From contig JH720329.1 of NCBI GenBank assembly GCA_000231825.2, forward strand, positions 527,941 through 591,940: a stretch of 64,000 nucleotides of DNA, read 5' to 3'. Within the stretch, counting starts at the first letter, position 1. Every line of letters starts with the position of its first letter. A model generated the notes under the pieces. It did not search any database and was not told the origin of the DNA. It worked only from the letters and a program-made list of their open reading frames with translations. The translations under genes and the position numbers were made by a program. This DNA is from Tetrahymena elliotti 4EA (lineage: Eukaryota > Ciliophora > Oligohymenophorea > Hymenostomatida > Tetrahymenidae). Below, piece by piece: positions 12,724-24,950 of the stretch.

Positions 12724-15700
12724 ATGAATCGTAATATTCAAAATATAGTCTAAATGCTTTAATAGCAAGGTATAAATGTTTTAGACCATTTCAGGTAGAA
12801 TCCACCTTCATAATAGCTTACTCAAAAAAAGGAGATTTTTAAGTTTAAGTAGATCAACTTGCCTTCAGATCTTAATCCATTTGAAAGAAAAATTTGTGAT
12901 TTAATTGGAAAACTCTTTTCTTGCTAGCCTTGTTTTAATTTTTAAAGTAAGAAAGAGGATTAACTATGTGATATTTGCACAAAGACAGTAATTATTTTAA
13001 TTTCCATTTTAATAAAATTTTTTAATATGTTCTATTTGTCATTTTTAGTTAGTTGAACTTGAGAAAAGTATGTTCGTAGGAATATTCGAAAAGGAAAAAT
13101 ATTTAGGAGAATTGAGTGCATTTTGGAAAACAGGAAATAATATCAAGGTTTACTGTGGTAAAATCTTAAAAATTAATGATGTTGGTTATAAATGCTATGA
13201 TTGCGAAATGGACCCAACATGTATTATTTGTAAAGAATGTTTTGAAAAAGGAGATCATAGAGGTCATAGAACAGTAATTTAAAAAGGATGCTCTGGATGT
13301 TGTGATTGTGGTGATATAGAAGCATGGAAAAAAGAAGTAAATTTTATTGTTTTAATGATATTTATTCAACTTATTATGTGATTTATTGTCTATTTTTATT
13401 GCATTTTTCATTGAAAATTGAAATAATTCTATTTTTTTGAAAAAATAAAGGGGTTCTGTAGTGATCATAAAGGTTTTTTGACTAAGGAGCAACTTTGTAT
13501 CGATTAGATAGATCCAAAGTATAGAGCCAATATTATTAGAGGATTTAAGATACTTTTTTACAATATTTTTAGCTAGATTGAGGATTTAATTAGTAAAACA
13601 TAAAATGGATAGTAAATTAAGCAAATTTAAGATAATTTAAGCATCTAAAAAGTAGTAGAATACACAGTAGTTCTTATTGATAAGATTGTGATGAAAAATA
13701 CAGTTTTGTAGAATCTATTTAATCATATTTTATGTGAGATTCGTTTTGATGAAGATAGATTCAAACTCAGACACATTTGTCCTGACATTATTTCTAGAGT
13801 CACTATTGGTGATATAAAAACTCATCCTTTATAGAAATGTTAATGTTCCATTCTTGAGTTGATGCTAAGATATATTGTTGCATTTAATGATAATGTCCAA
13901 GAAAAAATTAAAAATTTTTTTATTAGCATGTTTAACTTATATCACTTTAAACAGAATCTTATTACTGCATACACAAAAAGTTTTAATTTCTTCTACTATT
14001 TTGATGATTCTGATAAAAATAAAGATACTCACCCATATTCAACTAACTTCATAGACTTAAATGTTCAGCTTTTTACTTCTGACATCTTGGCTGGTTATGT
14101 GTTAGATTAAAAAACAGAAGATTACATTATTGATTACTACCTTGACAAAAACTTAAAAGGTGGTAATCGTACAAATTCAATGAATGAAAAGGCTCAACAC
14201 AGAAAAGACTCAGAAAGCAACACCAAATAAGGAAAGTCTTAATCCAGAAAGAACTCAGAAAAGATTTAAAAGCAGGAAACCTAACAAATTAAAACATAAA
14301 GTGAATAAAGTTAAGAAGTATAAGAAGAAGCAAATTAAGAATAAGAAGAGGAAAGAAAAGAATAACAAATTTAGTTTGAAGAAATTGATATTGAATAAGA
14401 ACGCTAAATAATAAATTAAACTTAACAATAAGAAAATAATGATGAAGACTTTGAGACTGAAGAAGATGAGGAGAACAATGAAGATGGGGATGAAGAATAT
14501 GATGACGAGGATGATGATGATGATGAAGGCTAGTTCTCAGAGGATGATGGTTAATACTCAGAGGATGATAATTTATATATGGATATGGAGCAAGATGAAT
14601 AAATTGATGATAGTCTTCCACTTTTTGATTGTGATGAATAGAAGAATGAAGCAAACTAAATACAAAAATTTGTGAATGAGTATTATTTTGGAAATATTTT
14701 GGATAAATTACTGCTTTTTGCTTCTTATTCATTTAAATAGAAAAGTGTTGTAGAGTAGTTTTTTAAGACCTTTTAGCATGTAAAATATATCTCTCAAAAA
14801 GAATTCAGTTTATCAAAGCTAATTGAAAAAGATATTTTCAGAGATAAGTTTGTAGAGTTACTTGCTAAAATGCATTATAAAATTGATAATAAATTAAAGA
14901 GAAAATTCGAGACTATTTATGCAAACGATTACTTCTTTTCTAATGCTTGTACCTGTGAAAAATTATTGATTTCTATTCTTAAGAGAATTGTATCTTATCT
15001 GCATTCTATAAAAAAAGAAGACTAAAATAAGTTTAACAAAATTCACATTGATTACATGAAACTAATCATGAAATAGATAATTGAAACAACTGAAAAATAT
15101 GAAAAATAACAGCTCAGTGATATCTCCTCAATGCACATTCCTCTCCATAGAAGTTTAATTATTCTTATTATGTCATTCTTTAAGTTTGATTTCAACAATA
15201 TTAACACTCAATCACTCAACTAGCTTGCAAGAAGTCTCAATTTAGATTATGAATTGTTTGGTTAATTCTTTCTTACTTAGCTTAAGTACCCTTTAAGCGT
15301 TGTTTGTTTTATTAAGGTAATCATTTCATAAATTAAATAATTTCATCAACTAAATCTATTTCTAAAAACATAAGGAACTTGACTGTGGTGTTTGGAATTT
15401 CCATGGAGAAGAATTCAAGTATTTATCTTAAATCTATATATCTCATGAATTAAAATTCTAAGCATATGATACTCTTTTCTTCTAATTCGTTCTAAAGATG
15501 TCCTATCATGAACTTAATCTTGAACAAATTTCCAATATTTTTAGCTCCAAAAAAGAGTTTTATGATATAATCAATAAGAAGATAATCAACAATAAAAAAG
15601 ATAATAGCGATTTCCTTGAAAAAAATGAAAAGGTTCTTGGCGAATTCTTTTCATTCATTGTCTATTGTCTTTTAGATTAAGTTTCTCTTTACAGCGTGGC

Positions 15701-18700
15701 ATAATCAATATTAAAAAACACTGATTAAATGTAAGCAATTTTGTAATACACAAATCCCTTCGTCTCTTCTTTCATGCACTAAGTAATTAAATTAATTTTT
15801 TAATAAAATTTTACATAGATCTAACTATTCTAATTGTTTTAAAAATATACTTTAATGAAAAAATAAATTAAAATAAATAATATTTTAAAAATGAAAAGTT
15901 TAAATCAGCTTCAATTTAGGAGGTTTAAGAAAGTTTAATGAGTACTTTTGGTAAATAATAAGATTTATCAACTTTTTTGATGCAAGTTTGTACATTCAAT
16001 AAATCTACTAAGAAATTTTCTTTGATGGAAAATCATAGTAAACTATGTGAACCTAATTTCTTCTACTGGTCTCCTTTAATAAAATCAGCTTTTCATGATA
16101 AAACTTTCTAAAAATACCAAAATGTAAAATTATTTAATTGCAAAATCTTTTTGTTAATGTTTTTCTAAAAATTAAAAATTAGTCCAAAGAAATTTATGTG
16201 TATTTATTAGGTAATGCACAACTAAATCAAGCTCAAAAGGCTTAATTTAAATACATTTGTAATGTTAATAGTTTATCATTTATTGAAGATCTTATCAGAT
16301 AGCCTTTTATCAGCAAATAATTTTAGTAAAAAAAATCCTTAGCATAGTAACATTTGGTAGCACCTATCCTAAAATTGATCTTGCTTTTCATTCAAAACCA
16401 AGATTTATATAGTAATTATGAAGTCTTAGAATCACATGTTAAAAATATCTTGACATTTTTGATATAATTTAAAGATAATTTTGTCAAAGAATTAGTTGAT
16501 ACCATTTAATACTTACAAGATAAGTTATAATCTTCAAATTAACTTTTCTTTTAAAAAGACTCATCGAATTAAGATTAATAAGACAAAGAAGATACTCTTA
16601 AGAAGAAGGAATAAATGAAAAAGAGATAAGAAGAAATCCTAAAATTATTTTAACAAAGAAGCACTTCCTATTCAGAGAAAAACAAAGATGATCTCAAATT
16701 AGAAAAGATTGCCTCTGATGGAGAATGTTGTGTAATATGTAAAAAATCCCTAGATGAAGAATCTGAATTTGGATATGGTGTTTACTGTTAAAAAACCAAT
16801 ATCTACGAATTTTCATAACTTAAAGGATTCATATAATAGGTAAATTATTACAAAAGTTTTTATATATTTTATAAATAAAATAAATATGCTGTTAAAGTGA
16901 AGTGTATTTTTTATTTTTGATAGAATAAAATAATCAAATAATAATTTAAGTAAAAAAAAAAACCTAAATTAAAGAAATCATTTTTAATTTTTTGAGAATT
17001 AAAAGAAATTTGAAATTTAAAACATATTTATCATTTCTTATTAAAATAGAAATTTAATAAACATAATATTCAACACATTTTTCTTTTAAAGTTCAGATAA
17101 TTTTTAGCATTTTTTTATTATTCTATTAATATAAATTAGAATTTTGAAGAATCTGTTCATTAGAGTAGTATTTAGTAAGAAGCAAATAAAAACTACAATT
17201 TTTGGAATTTAAGAGAAGGTAACTGGTATGTAAACTCTTGCTTCCATCACATTCACAAGAGTTGCTATCAGTAGTACCTCTATACTAAAAATAAATAGAA
17301 GACTAACATGTAAAAAAATCAGTATTACTATGAGCATGAATACAAGTGTCCTTTATGTAACAGATTGCTAAATTCATTTTTGACAACAGAAACTAGTTTA
17401 GATGTTTAAACATTAACAGAATCATTTTCTGTGAATGATTGTGTTTAATAAAGTCATTTTTAATGGAGTCAACTAGCTTCAGATTCATCTGCATAGATTT
17501 AGACCGAGTAAGATTTTAAAACTCATGAAATTTAGTCAATAATAATTTCTGAATATGAAATCTTGAATAAAAAAAGAGTATGTGAGATGAATAAGGCAAG
17601 TAACAGTGACAACAGTAGCACAAATGAAGAGCTAAATTATAAGCTATATAAAAGTAAAAACAACCATTTAGAAGGTTAAATAGATTACCACTTTCTTTCT
17701 ACCTAGATTGAAACAATAAACATTACACAGTATGAATAAGATTTTGAATAATTTGATAAAAAGCCTCAAAAGGATCAATTAAATGAAACAAGTGATGAAA
17801 AAGCCATGGGTAGAATTGAAAATATTCTTCTTAACCACCTTAGAATTACAGATTTTGATTGCAGTCCTAATACTTTGATTTCTCAACCAAAGAAACTCTA
17901 ACTTTTGAGACAAATACTTATGAATTTGAATGTAAGTCTTGGGCAACAACATTTGGAAAGTTTCTACTTGAAAAGATAAAAATATTGCAGAGATATTATG
18001 AATATTTTATAAAATATTAATTTGACTTCATCTTCATCAAACTTAATTAAGAATCATCTGTTAGAAAATGACTTAAAAGAAGCATATACAAGGTTCTTGT
18101 TTTACAGCTTTAATTATTTCAATTCAGAAAAAGAAGCATTAAAATTGGTACAATAAACTATTATTTATGTTTTAATTGCCAAATTTATCTAAACAAGCAT
18201 CATCCAATAGAGAAAAAAATAATAATAAATCAATAAAAACTTTAATTTACAAGCAGAAGAAATAAGCACTTTTGATGATAATGAAAGTTGTTAATATGTT
18301 GTAGACATTTTGTAAAGAACATGGAATTTATTATCACTATTCTTTGAATTTGACACTCAAACCAAGTAGAATCTTAGTAGAATATTTGATGACTTTTAAG
18401 ATGAGATGTAGAATTTGCTTAAGTTTATGAATGTTAGTATCCCTTCAAAAGAACAATAAATAGCATTCATTTAAAAATGCATCAAAGATTAGTTTGATCA
18501 CAATCATTTGAATATATTGAAAATAACACCTAACAATACATCCTTCAATTTTGTATCTTTTGAACACAATTTCAATGATTTATTTAAAAAATATTAGCTT
18601 GTTAAATGCTCACTCTGTAAAGATGTATCTAAATATGCTAATGGCAATCCTACTATGTGCTTAATTTGTGGTGACGTTTTATGTTCAATAACTTGTAAGG

Positions 18701-19026
18701 GAGTAGATTAGATTAACAGTAAAGGATATATTGGTAATCTTAACTCTCATGCAAAGAAAATGCATTTTAACTCATCTATTTATTTAGATTTAGTAACATC
18801 CTAATTGATTTATGTTAGCTATCCTCATAACTGCTAATGTGGTGAACTCTATTTCAACAACTTTGGCATACCATTTAAGAAATCAGCAAAAGATTGGTCA
18901 CAATTCTAACTTGATAACAATATTTTGAATAAACTTCACTAAAATGCAATTAATCTAGAAATTGTTGATTAGATCAAGCTCAATGAAGTCAAAACAAATA
19001 TTTTATATAAATATCATTTCTTTTGA
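12724..19026 (+). CDS. UBR1-like: UBR1-type N-recognin E3 ubiquitin ligase, seven exons, 1,864 aa
   Basis: UBR1-type ligases bind destabilising N-terminal residues through the UBR box and ubiquitinate the substrate with an E2. Model: join(12724..12987, 13049..13336, 13451..15316, 15375..15782, 15899..16123, 16183..16839, 17140..19026); every exon is a whole number of codons. The UBR box (about residues 123-195) shows the zinc ligand pattern: YKCYDCEMDPTC, CKECF, HRGHR, GCSGCCDCGD, AWK and then CSDHKG across an intron. A Q/E-rich then Asp/Glu-rich insert lies near residues 430-590. A RING-H2-type finger starts with CCVICKKS in exon 6 and continues in exon 7 with CFHHIHKSC and CPLC, interrupted by an insertion as in UBR1. 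The C-terminal cap has CSLC, CLICGDVLC and HNCQCGE. Total length matches the family. Confidence 0.93.
14445..14640 (+). other. Acidic low-complexity tract inside the UBR1-like gene
   Basis: In the coding frame this stretch reads as long runs of Glu and Asp (for example EEYDDEDDDDDEGQ) following a Q/E-rich part. It lies between the UBR box and the conserved helical core. Standard-code open frames on both strands here are shadows of this repetitive composition. Confidence 0.85.
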
Positions 19027-19628
19027 AAAAATTTTAAACTTTTTTAATTAGTTTCCATTTTATATATTTTTATGTTTGATTTCATAAATAATTAATATGT
19101 AATTTTTTTTGAGACTCAAAAACAACTTTAGGAGTTTCTGGCTCATCCAGTANNNNNNNNNNNNNNNNNNNNNNNNNNNNNNNNNNNNNNNNNNNNNNNN
19201 NNNNNNNNNNNNNNNNNNNNNNNNNNNNNNNNNNNNNNNNNNNNNNNNNNNNACGATGCAATAAAATTATGAGAAAGTCATAAAAAAATAGTAAGTTTTG
19301 TTTTTAAAAAAGGTAAATATTTATTTTTTAATTATTAAAAAAAATTAAAATCTTGATTGAATCTTTTTATAAAACAAAAGAAATAATAATTATTTTTAAA
19401 AATTTAAATAAGATAAAACTAATATTATAGATTTTATACAATTTATGAGGTACAAAATAAACTCATAATATAAATTATATTTCTTTTTTACTTAACTAAC
19501 ACTGTCATTCATCTATGAATCTTATATAAATACATGAGATAAGTGAACAAAATAATATTAAAGCTATAAACCCAAAAAAATAAAACTAATTAGAATATAC
19601 TAAAGTAAGTTTGTACAATTAACCACAA
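19027..19628. other. Spacer containing the assembly gap
   Basis: AT-rich sequence between two convergent genes. Positions 19153-19252 are Ns. The sequence just left of the gap (to 19152) and right of it (from 19253) shows no recognisable gene. Confidence 0.7.
19153..19252. other. Assembly gap of exactly 100 N
   Basis: One hundred consecutive Ns, the usual placeholder for a scaffold gap of unknown size. Sequence could be missing here, so linkage between the UBR1-like gene and the genes to the right rests on scaffolding. Confidence 0.99.
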
Positions 19629-20137
19629 TCAGCTGTAATATTAACATAAAGACCTATGAAGCAAACAAAACAACCAAAACCACACAATTACTACAAACGG
19701 AGAATAGTATACTAAATCGCTTATTACAATATTTACTTTAGAATAAGACTTGATCAATAATTTCAAGAAATGTCAAGCTACAGTTGCAAAATAGATTCTA
19801 CTTATTGTTAAAGCCCAATCTTTAAGAGTTTGATTATTACAATAATCATTATAATCACTGTTACTTTAAAATACATAAAATAAAATATCAAAAATAAAAG
19901 AAAAACCAACCAAACTAGCTGTTATAAAAATAATAATGCCTAAACCAATAAAAAACTTTGCCACTTTTGCTTTATTTTTGGTTGAATAATCTTAGCCTTA
20001 GTATTAGTTTTAATTTATATTGTATATATAAACTTCTTATACAGAATTTTAATTATTTTAGGTTTTATGTTCCCTTCTTCAGCATCAATTTAATTTGAAT
20101 CAGAGTTATTGTTTTATTTTTCTTCTGAAATCATCAT
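19629..20137 (-). pseudogene. Disrupted gene for a small polytopic membrane protein
   Basis: The start MMISEEKQNNNSDSNQ at 20137 is in one frame. The body (QDYSTKNKAKVAKFF onward) is open in another frame, so a net shift of one base is needed between about 20060 and 20090. The body has a strong membrane span (FFIGLGIIIFITASLVGFSF), a Cys-containing loop (YNDYCNNQTLKDWALTI), then an in-frame TGA at about 19773 in the context ATVA-stop-HFLKLL. A second span (PFVVIVWFWLFCLL) follows, ending at TGA 19631-19629. No splice solution removes both lesions. It is probably a pseudogene, perhaps affected by assembly quality beside the gap. Family not recognised. Confidence 0.5.
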
Positions 20138-21733
20138 AACTCTTAACTTTTTTTACTATTTGATATCTTTTTAAATAAAAAAAAAATAAATATATTATAA
20201 ATAAAGCTAATTTATGTTGTGTGAGATGAGATAAGATAAGAAAGCTATTTAATATTTGATAATCAATAATTTATGATGATAATTAAAAACTATTTGTGTA
20301 AATCAAAAAACCAAATTAATTTACTGCAACTCTCTTTCCCTACTAACTATTAATAAGAAATTTTTTGGTTGAATATAAATGATAAATTCAAAATAGAAAA
20401 TTTTTTGCATAAATTCATCAATTTACTCATCAACTTCATGAATTAATTTTAAATTATTTTAGGTTTTTTTATATTTTGATATTTTTAATACTAAATCATA
20501 ATGCTTTTTATCAAAAGTTCATTTAAAAGATAAACTCTGAATATTGCTGTTCCAGGTACTAAAATATGATGGATGAGTAGTCAAATATTTCAATACCTGG
20601 ATTAGCATTTTAATTACATAAATTAAATTAATTTGTAAAATTTGTAAAAAAAATCAAAAGCCAAGGTCTATGAAATTTAATTGATCTAATTTATTCACAA
20701 AATATAATCTATATATGTAGTATGAGTGCAATTATTAAATTTTTACCAAATTTTTGCTTGTTATCTTTAATTCTTTCTCATTTAGTAATTAAACAACAAG
20801 TAATAAATTGATCTTAATGGTGAAAACTACTTTATATAAATTATTTTTTTTTAATAATTAAAATTCCTTTTTAGCTAAAATACCAACTAAAAGAAGTAAA
20901 ATATTATTTTAATATGAACTCTAACTTTTAAAATTAAATTCTGATAGTTTAAATACTATTTTAACCATTCGAAAACATTTTATTTGCTATTTAAATTTAT
21001 TTTTTAAATTCCTGTAAAAGATAAAATTTAAATTTTGTTTTATTAAAATAAGCAAATTTAAAATATTTTTGGAAATATTAAAGATTTGATTAATTGGTGT
21101 TTACAAAATCTATTTATTATTTTTAATAAAAAAGAAAATTAGTATTTCTACATATAGAATTTTTAAAATCGATTTTTTCATCCTTTTAGAAAAAATTATT
21201 GAAAAGAGAAATTAAAATAATATATTTTGTTTGAATTTACTGAATCAAAAATAAATAAATAAATATCAATAAAAATGAAAATTATAATTGAAGAAATATT
21301 ATTTAGAAATATCAAATGATCAAAAATCTTAGAAAAAAGTTTTCTTAATAAAGATAAAAAGAATCAATATACTTCACAAGATTACATGTATATATGTAAT
21401 TAAACTAAAATCATTTATACAATATGATTGTAAGTAATCAATTATGGCATATATTTGATCAAAAATTAAAATCGATTACTTAAAAATAATTAATGGAGGA
21501 AATATAATGAAATTTGCATAATAATGAAAGAAAAATACGAATATTTATTTTATGAAATGTATATCTAAAGTTAATTTTTCTATGATGAAATGAATATTTA
21601 AAGTTAATTTTTTGTTCATTTGGGAAACTTGTTATTTAACTTGAGAATTATCTTTAAGGACTTTATTACGATTTTGAGAAAAACGAATCAAATAGTAAAA
21701 TTTAGTTCTAGTTGATTTAACAATAAAACAGAA
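20138..21733. other. AT-rich intergenic region with conserved block upstream of MEIEE copy 1
   Basis: No gene is seen in 20138-21300. From about 21380 to 21530 the sequence is similar to 23545-23695, upstream of MEIEE copy 2, and includes an inverted repeat (see separate entry) and a conserved AATTAATGGAGGAAATAT element. Confidence 0.6.
21431..21482. promoter_or_regulatory. Conserved inverted repeat upstream of MEIEE copy 1
   Basis: TAAGTAATC at 21431-21439 is mirrored by GATTACTTA at 21474-21482, a perfect 9-bp inverted repeat with a 34-bp spacer, about 250 bp before the start codon. The same arms (one base shorter) occur at 23595-23602 and 23637-23644 before copy 2, where spacer bases have diverged more. 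This suggests a shared upstream element. Its role is inference. Confidence 0.4.
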
Positions 21734-22891
21734 ATGGAAATAGAAGAAAATAAAACAAGATTAGTTGTTATTAGGAAACCAAATAATAACAAAGAAGAAT
21801 AAAGTAATAATAGAGAAAACAGATTATAACAAAGGGCTGTTCAAATTATTTATAGGCCTCTTTAGACCTAAAAAGAGTTTTTTTTATCAGATGATATGTA
21901 TCTAGAATTGAATGAATTGAATGATGCAGAAAGATTTCAAATATATAAATAGCTTTATAGATAGCTAAGGCCTGTAACTTCACTTAATCATCTTAAGTAA
22001 CTTAGAGTTCTGCAAATTAATTTAGATTAAGCATGTAGAGGTATATAAGATATTAATATATTAATTTATTAGTTGAACTCTCTATAACATTAATAATATC
22101 ATTAATTGGCAGAGAAGCTTTAATCTATATAGGAAATGGCTCAAAAATTCAATTATAGTAAATAAAATAGAAGAAATCCTGAAGTTATGAGTAGGAATTA
22201 AGAAATATTTAATAATTATATGAATTAAGAGCTTATATACTTGTTAGAAGAATAAGATCCATTTGGATTTTATAGTTATTAATTGATGTAATGCGTGGAT
22301 GACATTAATTATTCAAGTGTATTGTAATATGGTTGCAATGAAAATTTTATAAAGCTTTTAGGGTCTGATATAGAGAGTTATTCTACTTTAATTATGCGTT
22401 AAGGCTTTTTTGATGTCAGCAATTACACAAAAAGAAATGAAAAAACAATAGAATATTTAGGGTATACCAAAAAATTCTATGAAAATAATTTAGATTTTTT
22501 TAACATTATGATTAATGATAATTTAGAAATTCTAACTTTAGATGGAATCTAGATAACTGCCAAAATTGTTCCTCAAATCCATATTTGCTATGGATAAGAT
22601 GAAGAAGATATTCTTCCTGGGTAGAAATAAATATTAGGATATGTCTATTTAATTAAATATGTAATAGATAGATAATTAGCTGAATATATCATCAAAATGA
22701 GGTCAGATAAGACTAAAAAAGAAAATGAAAAAATATATTAAGAGCCTAAATAGTCTTTTGAGCACTTTAGTTATACTTGTTCTGCCTAACATTTTAAACA
22801 ATTTAACTAATTTCATTCTAGGTCATAACTATAATTAATAGGAGATAATATTTCAAATTCATAAAAATCTTGTAAATTCAGATTTAATTGA
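21734..22891 (+). CDS. MEIEE-family protein, copy 1, 385 aa
   Basis: Single-exon gene of a local multigene family. It begins MEIEENKTRLVV, followed by a basic Q/N-rich segment, a conserved block (EFFLSDDMYLELNEL, QLYRQLRPVTSLNHL), and a globular half with EEQDPFGFYSYQLMQCVDD, YGCNENFIKLLGSD, MRQGFFDV and PQIHICYGQDEE. It ends near a Cys motif (SCKFRFN). No signal peptide or membrane span. The YGCNENFIKLLG stretch resembles the core of a PAS domain as found in fungal Ert1-like regulators; that is inference from a short match. Frame intact from 21734 to TGA 22889-22891. Function unknown. Confidence 0.8.
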
Positions 22892-23843
22892 TTTTGATTG
22901 TATTCAAATTTTAATTTGAAAAAACATAAAAAATCATTCTTTTCTAAAATATGAAAGATTGATCCTAAAAACTATCAATAAATCATTACTCATTTTGATA
23001 TAGTTTAACAAGTAATTCAACATCAATGGCTTTAATTACTTTTTATTTTTATGACAGATACTTTTTTCAATAATACAAAAATGTTGAAAAAAGTGTTCTT
23101 CAAAAAAAAAAGTTCAATTTTTTGATTTTTCCAATAGTTGAATGGCAAACTAATTTTTGGGAGTAATTTAATTTTCTCAATTATTTTTTGTTTAAGTAAT
23201 TAAATTTAATCATTTTACAAATTTTTAACTAAAATGAGTAAAATAAATTTTATTTTAATCCTTAATTGTTTTACTATGAAGTTTAACTTTTAAAAATTAA
23301 ATTCTGATTTTTCAGTTTCATTTTTCACATTCGAAAATAAATATTTTTTTGTTCTTTAAATTGATTTTTAAAATCAATATTCAGAAAAAGATGAAAAGGA
23401 AATAAACCTTATTTAAATTATTTTGTGAATGGGTTTAAGTTTTGATTTTTTAGCATTTATAAAACATTATTTTAATAAATTAACAAAAGAAATATTCTTT
23501 CTGTCTCATTTCAAAATCTTATAAAATGAATATAGATATCAAGATTACATGTATTTATTTACTTACACTTAAATCATAGAAACAATATTATTTAAAGTAA
23601 TCAATTATAGTTATTATTGAATTAAAAATCCAAATCGATTACTTAAAAAATAATTAATGGAGGAAATATGATCAAATTTGCATAATAATATGAAAGATGA
23701 AAAGATTTGTGAATTTTTTATTCATTAAAAAAAACTTGTTATTGAAGCTGAGAAAAAAAATTAATTTTCAGGATTTTATTAAGATTTTTAAAATAAACAA
23801 TTAAATAGTAAAAGTTCTAGTTGATTTAAAAGACAAAACAGAA
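22892..23843. other. Spacer between MEIEE copies 1 and 2
   Basis: AT-rich. The last 300 bp repeat the upstream block of copy 1, including the inverted repeat. No gene is seen. Confidence 0.6.
23595..23644. promoter_or_regulatory. Conserved inverted repeat upstream of MEIEE copy 2
   Basis: AAGTAATC (23595-23602) and GATTACTT (23637-23644) form an 8-bp inverted repeat about 200 bp upstream of the start codon, matching the element before copy 1. Confidence 0.35.
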
Positions 23844-24950
23844 ATGAAAATAGAAGAAAATAAAACAAGATCGGTTGTTATGAGGAAATCATATAACAAT
23901 AACAAAGAAGAAAAAAGTTATAATAAAGATAATAGAAAATAATTAAGAACTGTTCATATTGTTTATAAGCCTCTTTAGACTTAAAAAGAGTTTTTTTTTA
24001 TCAGATGATATGTACATAGAGTTTAATGAATTTAATGATGCAGAAAGATTTCAAATATATAAATAGCTTTATAGATAGTTAAGGCCTGTAACTTCACTTA
24101 ATCATCTTAAGTAGCTTAAATTTCTGCAAATTAATTTAGATTAAACATAAAGAGGTACATAAGAAATTAGTATGTTAATTTATTAGTTGAACTCACTATA
24201 ACATTAATAATATCATGATTTGGCCGAGATGCTTTAACCTATGTCAGATTTTGCTCTAAAAGTTAAATATTGTAAATCAAGTAGAAAAGATCCTGAAGTT
24301 AAGAGCAGGAATTAAGAAATATTTAATAATTTTATGAATTAAGAGCTTAAATACATACTATAAAAATAAGACCCTTATGGATTTTATAGTTATAAATTAA
24401 TGTAATACATTGATGACCTTAGTTATGCAGGTGTTGTATAATATGGTTACAATGAAAATTTAATAAAGCTTTTAGGGACTGAAGTATAGAGTTATTCCAC
24501 TTTGATTATGCGTTAAGGTTTTTTTGATGTCAGTAGTTACTTTAATAGAAATGGGAAAACAATATGCTATTTAGAGAAAAGCAAGAGATTCTTTGAAAAT
24601 AATTTAGATTTTTCAAGTTTTTTTGTAAATGATTATTTAAAAATGTTAACTTTAGATGGAATTAAGATAGATGTAAAAATAGTTCCTCAAATCCATGTTT
24701 GCTATGGATAAGATGAAGAAGAGTTTCTTCCAGGGTAGAAATAAATATTAGGATATGTCTAGATAGATAATTAGCTGAATATATCATCAAATTGAGGTCA
24801 GATAAGAGGAAAAAAGTAAATGAGCAAATATATGAAGAACCTAAATAGTCTTTTGAGCACTTTAGATAGATATACTTGCTCTGCATAATTATAATTAATT
24901 GAAGATAATACTTCCAATCCATAACAATATTGTCAAGTAAGAATGATATG
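23844..24950 (+). pseudogene. MEIEE-family copy 2, broken by a T insertion and a deletion
   Basis: The nucleotide sequence is closely related to copy 1 over its whole length and begins MKIEENKTRSVV. The T-run at 23991-23999 has nine Ts where copy 1 has eight, which shifts the frame into a TGA within a few codons. Downstream the old frame is open again (YIEFNEF to GYVQ). Near 24755-24760 a small deletion removes the codons for the copy-1 segment LIKYVI and shifts the frame again to a TGA. Two independent lesions make a pseudogene likely. An open frame on the opposite strand at 24662-24922 is only a shadow. Confidence 0.8.

Noticed and set aside
14289..14732. His/Leu-rich open frame on the minus strand opposite the UBR1-like gene
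   Set aside because: It is the reverse complement of the Q/E/D-rich tract in exon 3; the composition mirrors GAT/GAA repeats and the sense strand is clearly coding.
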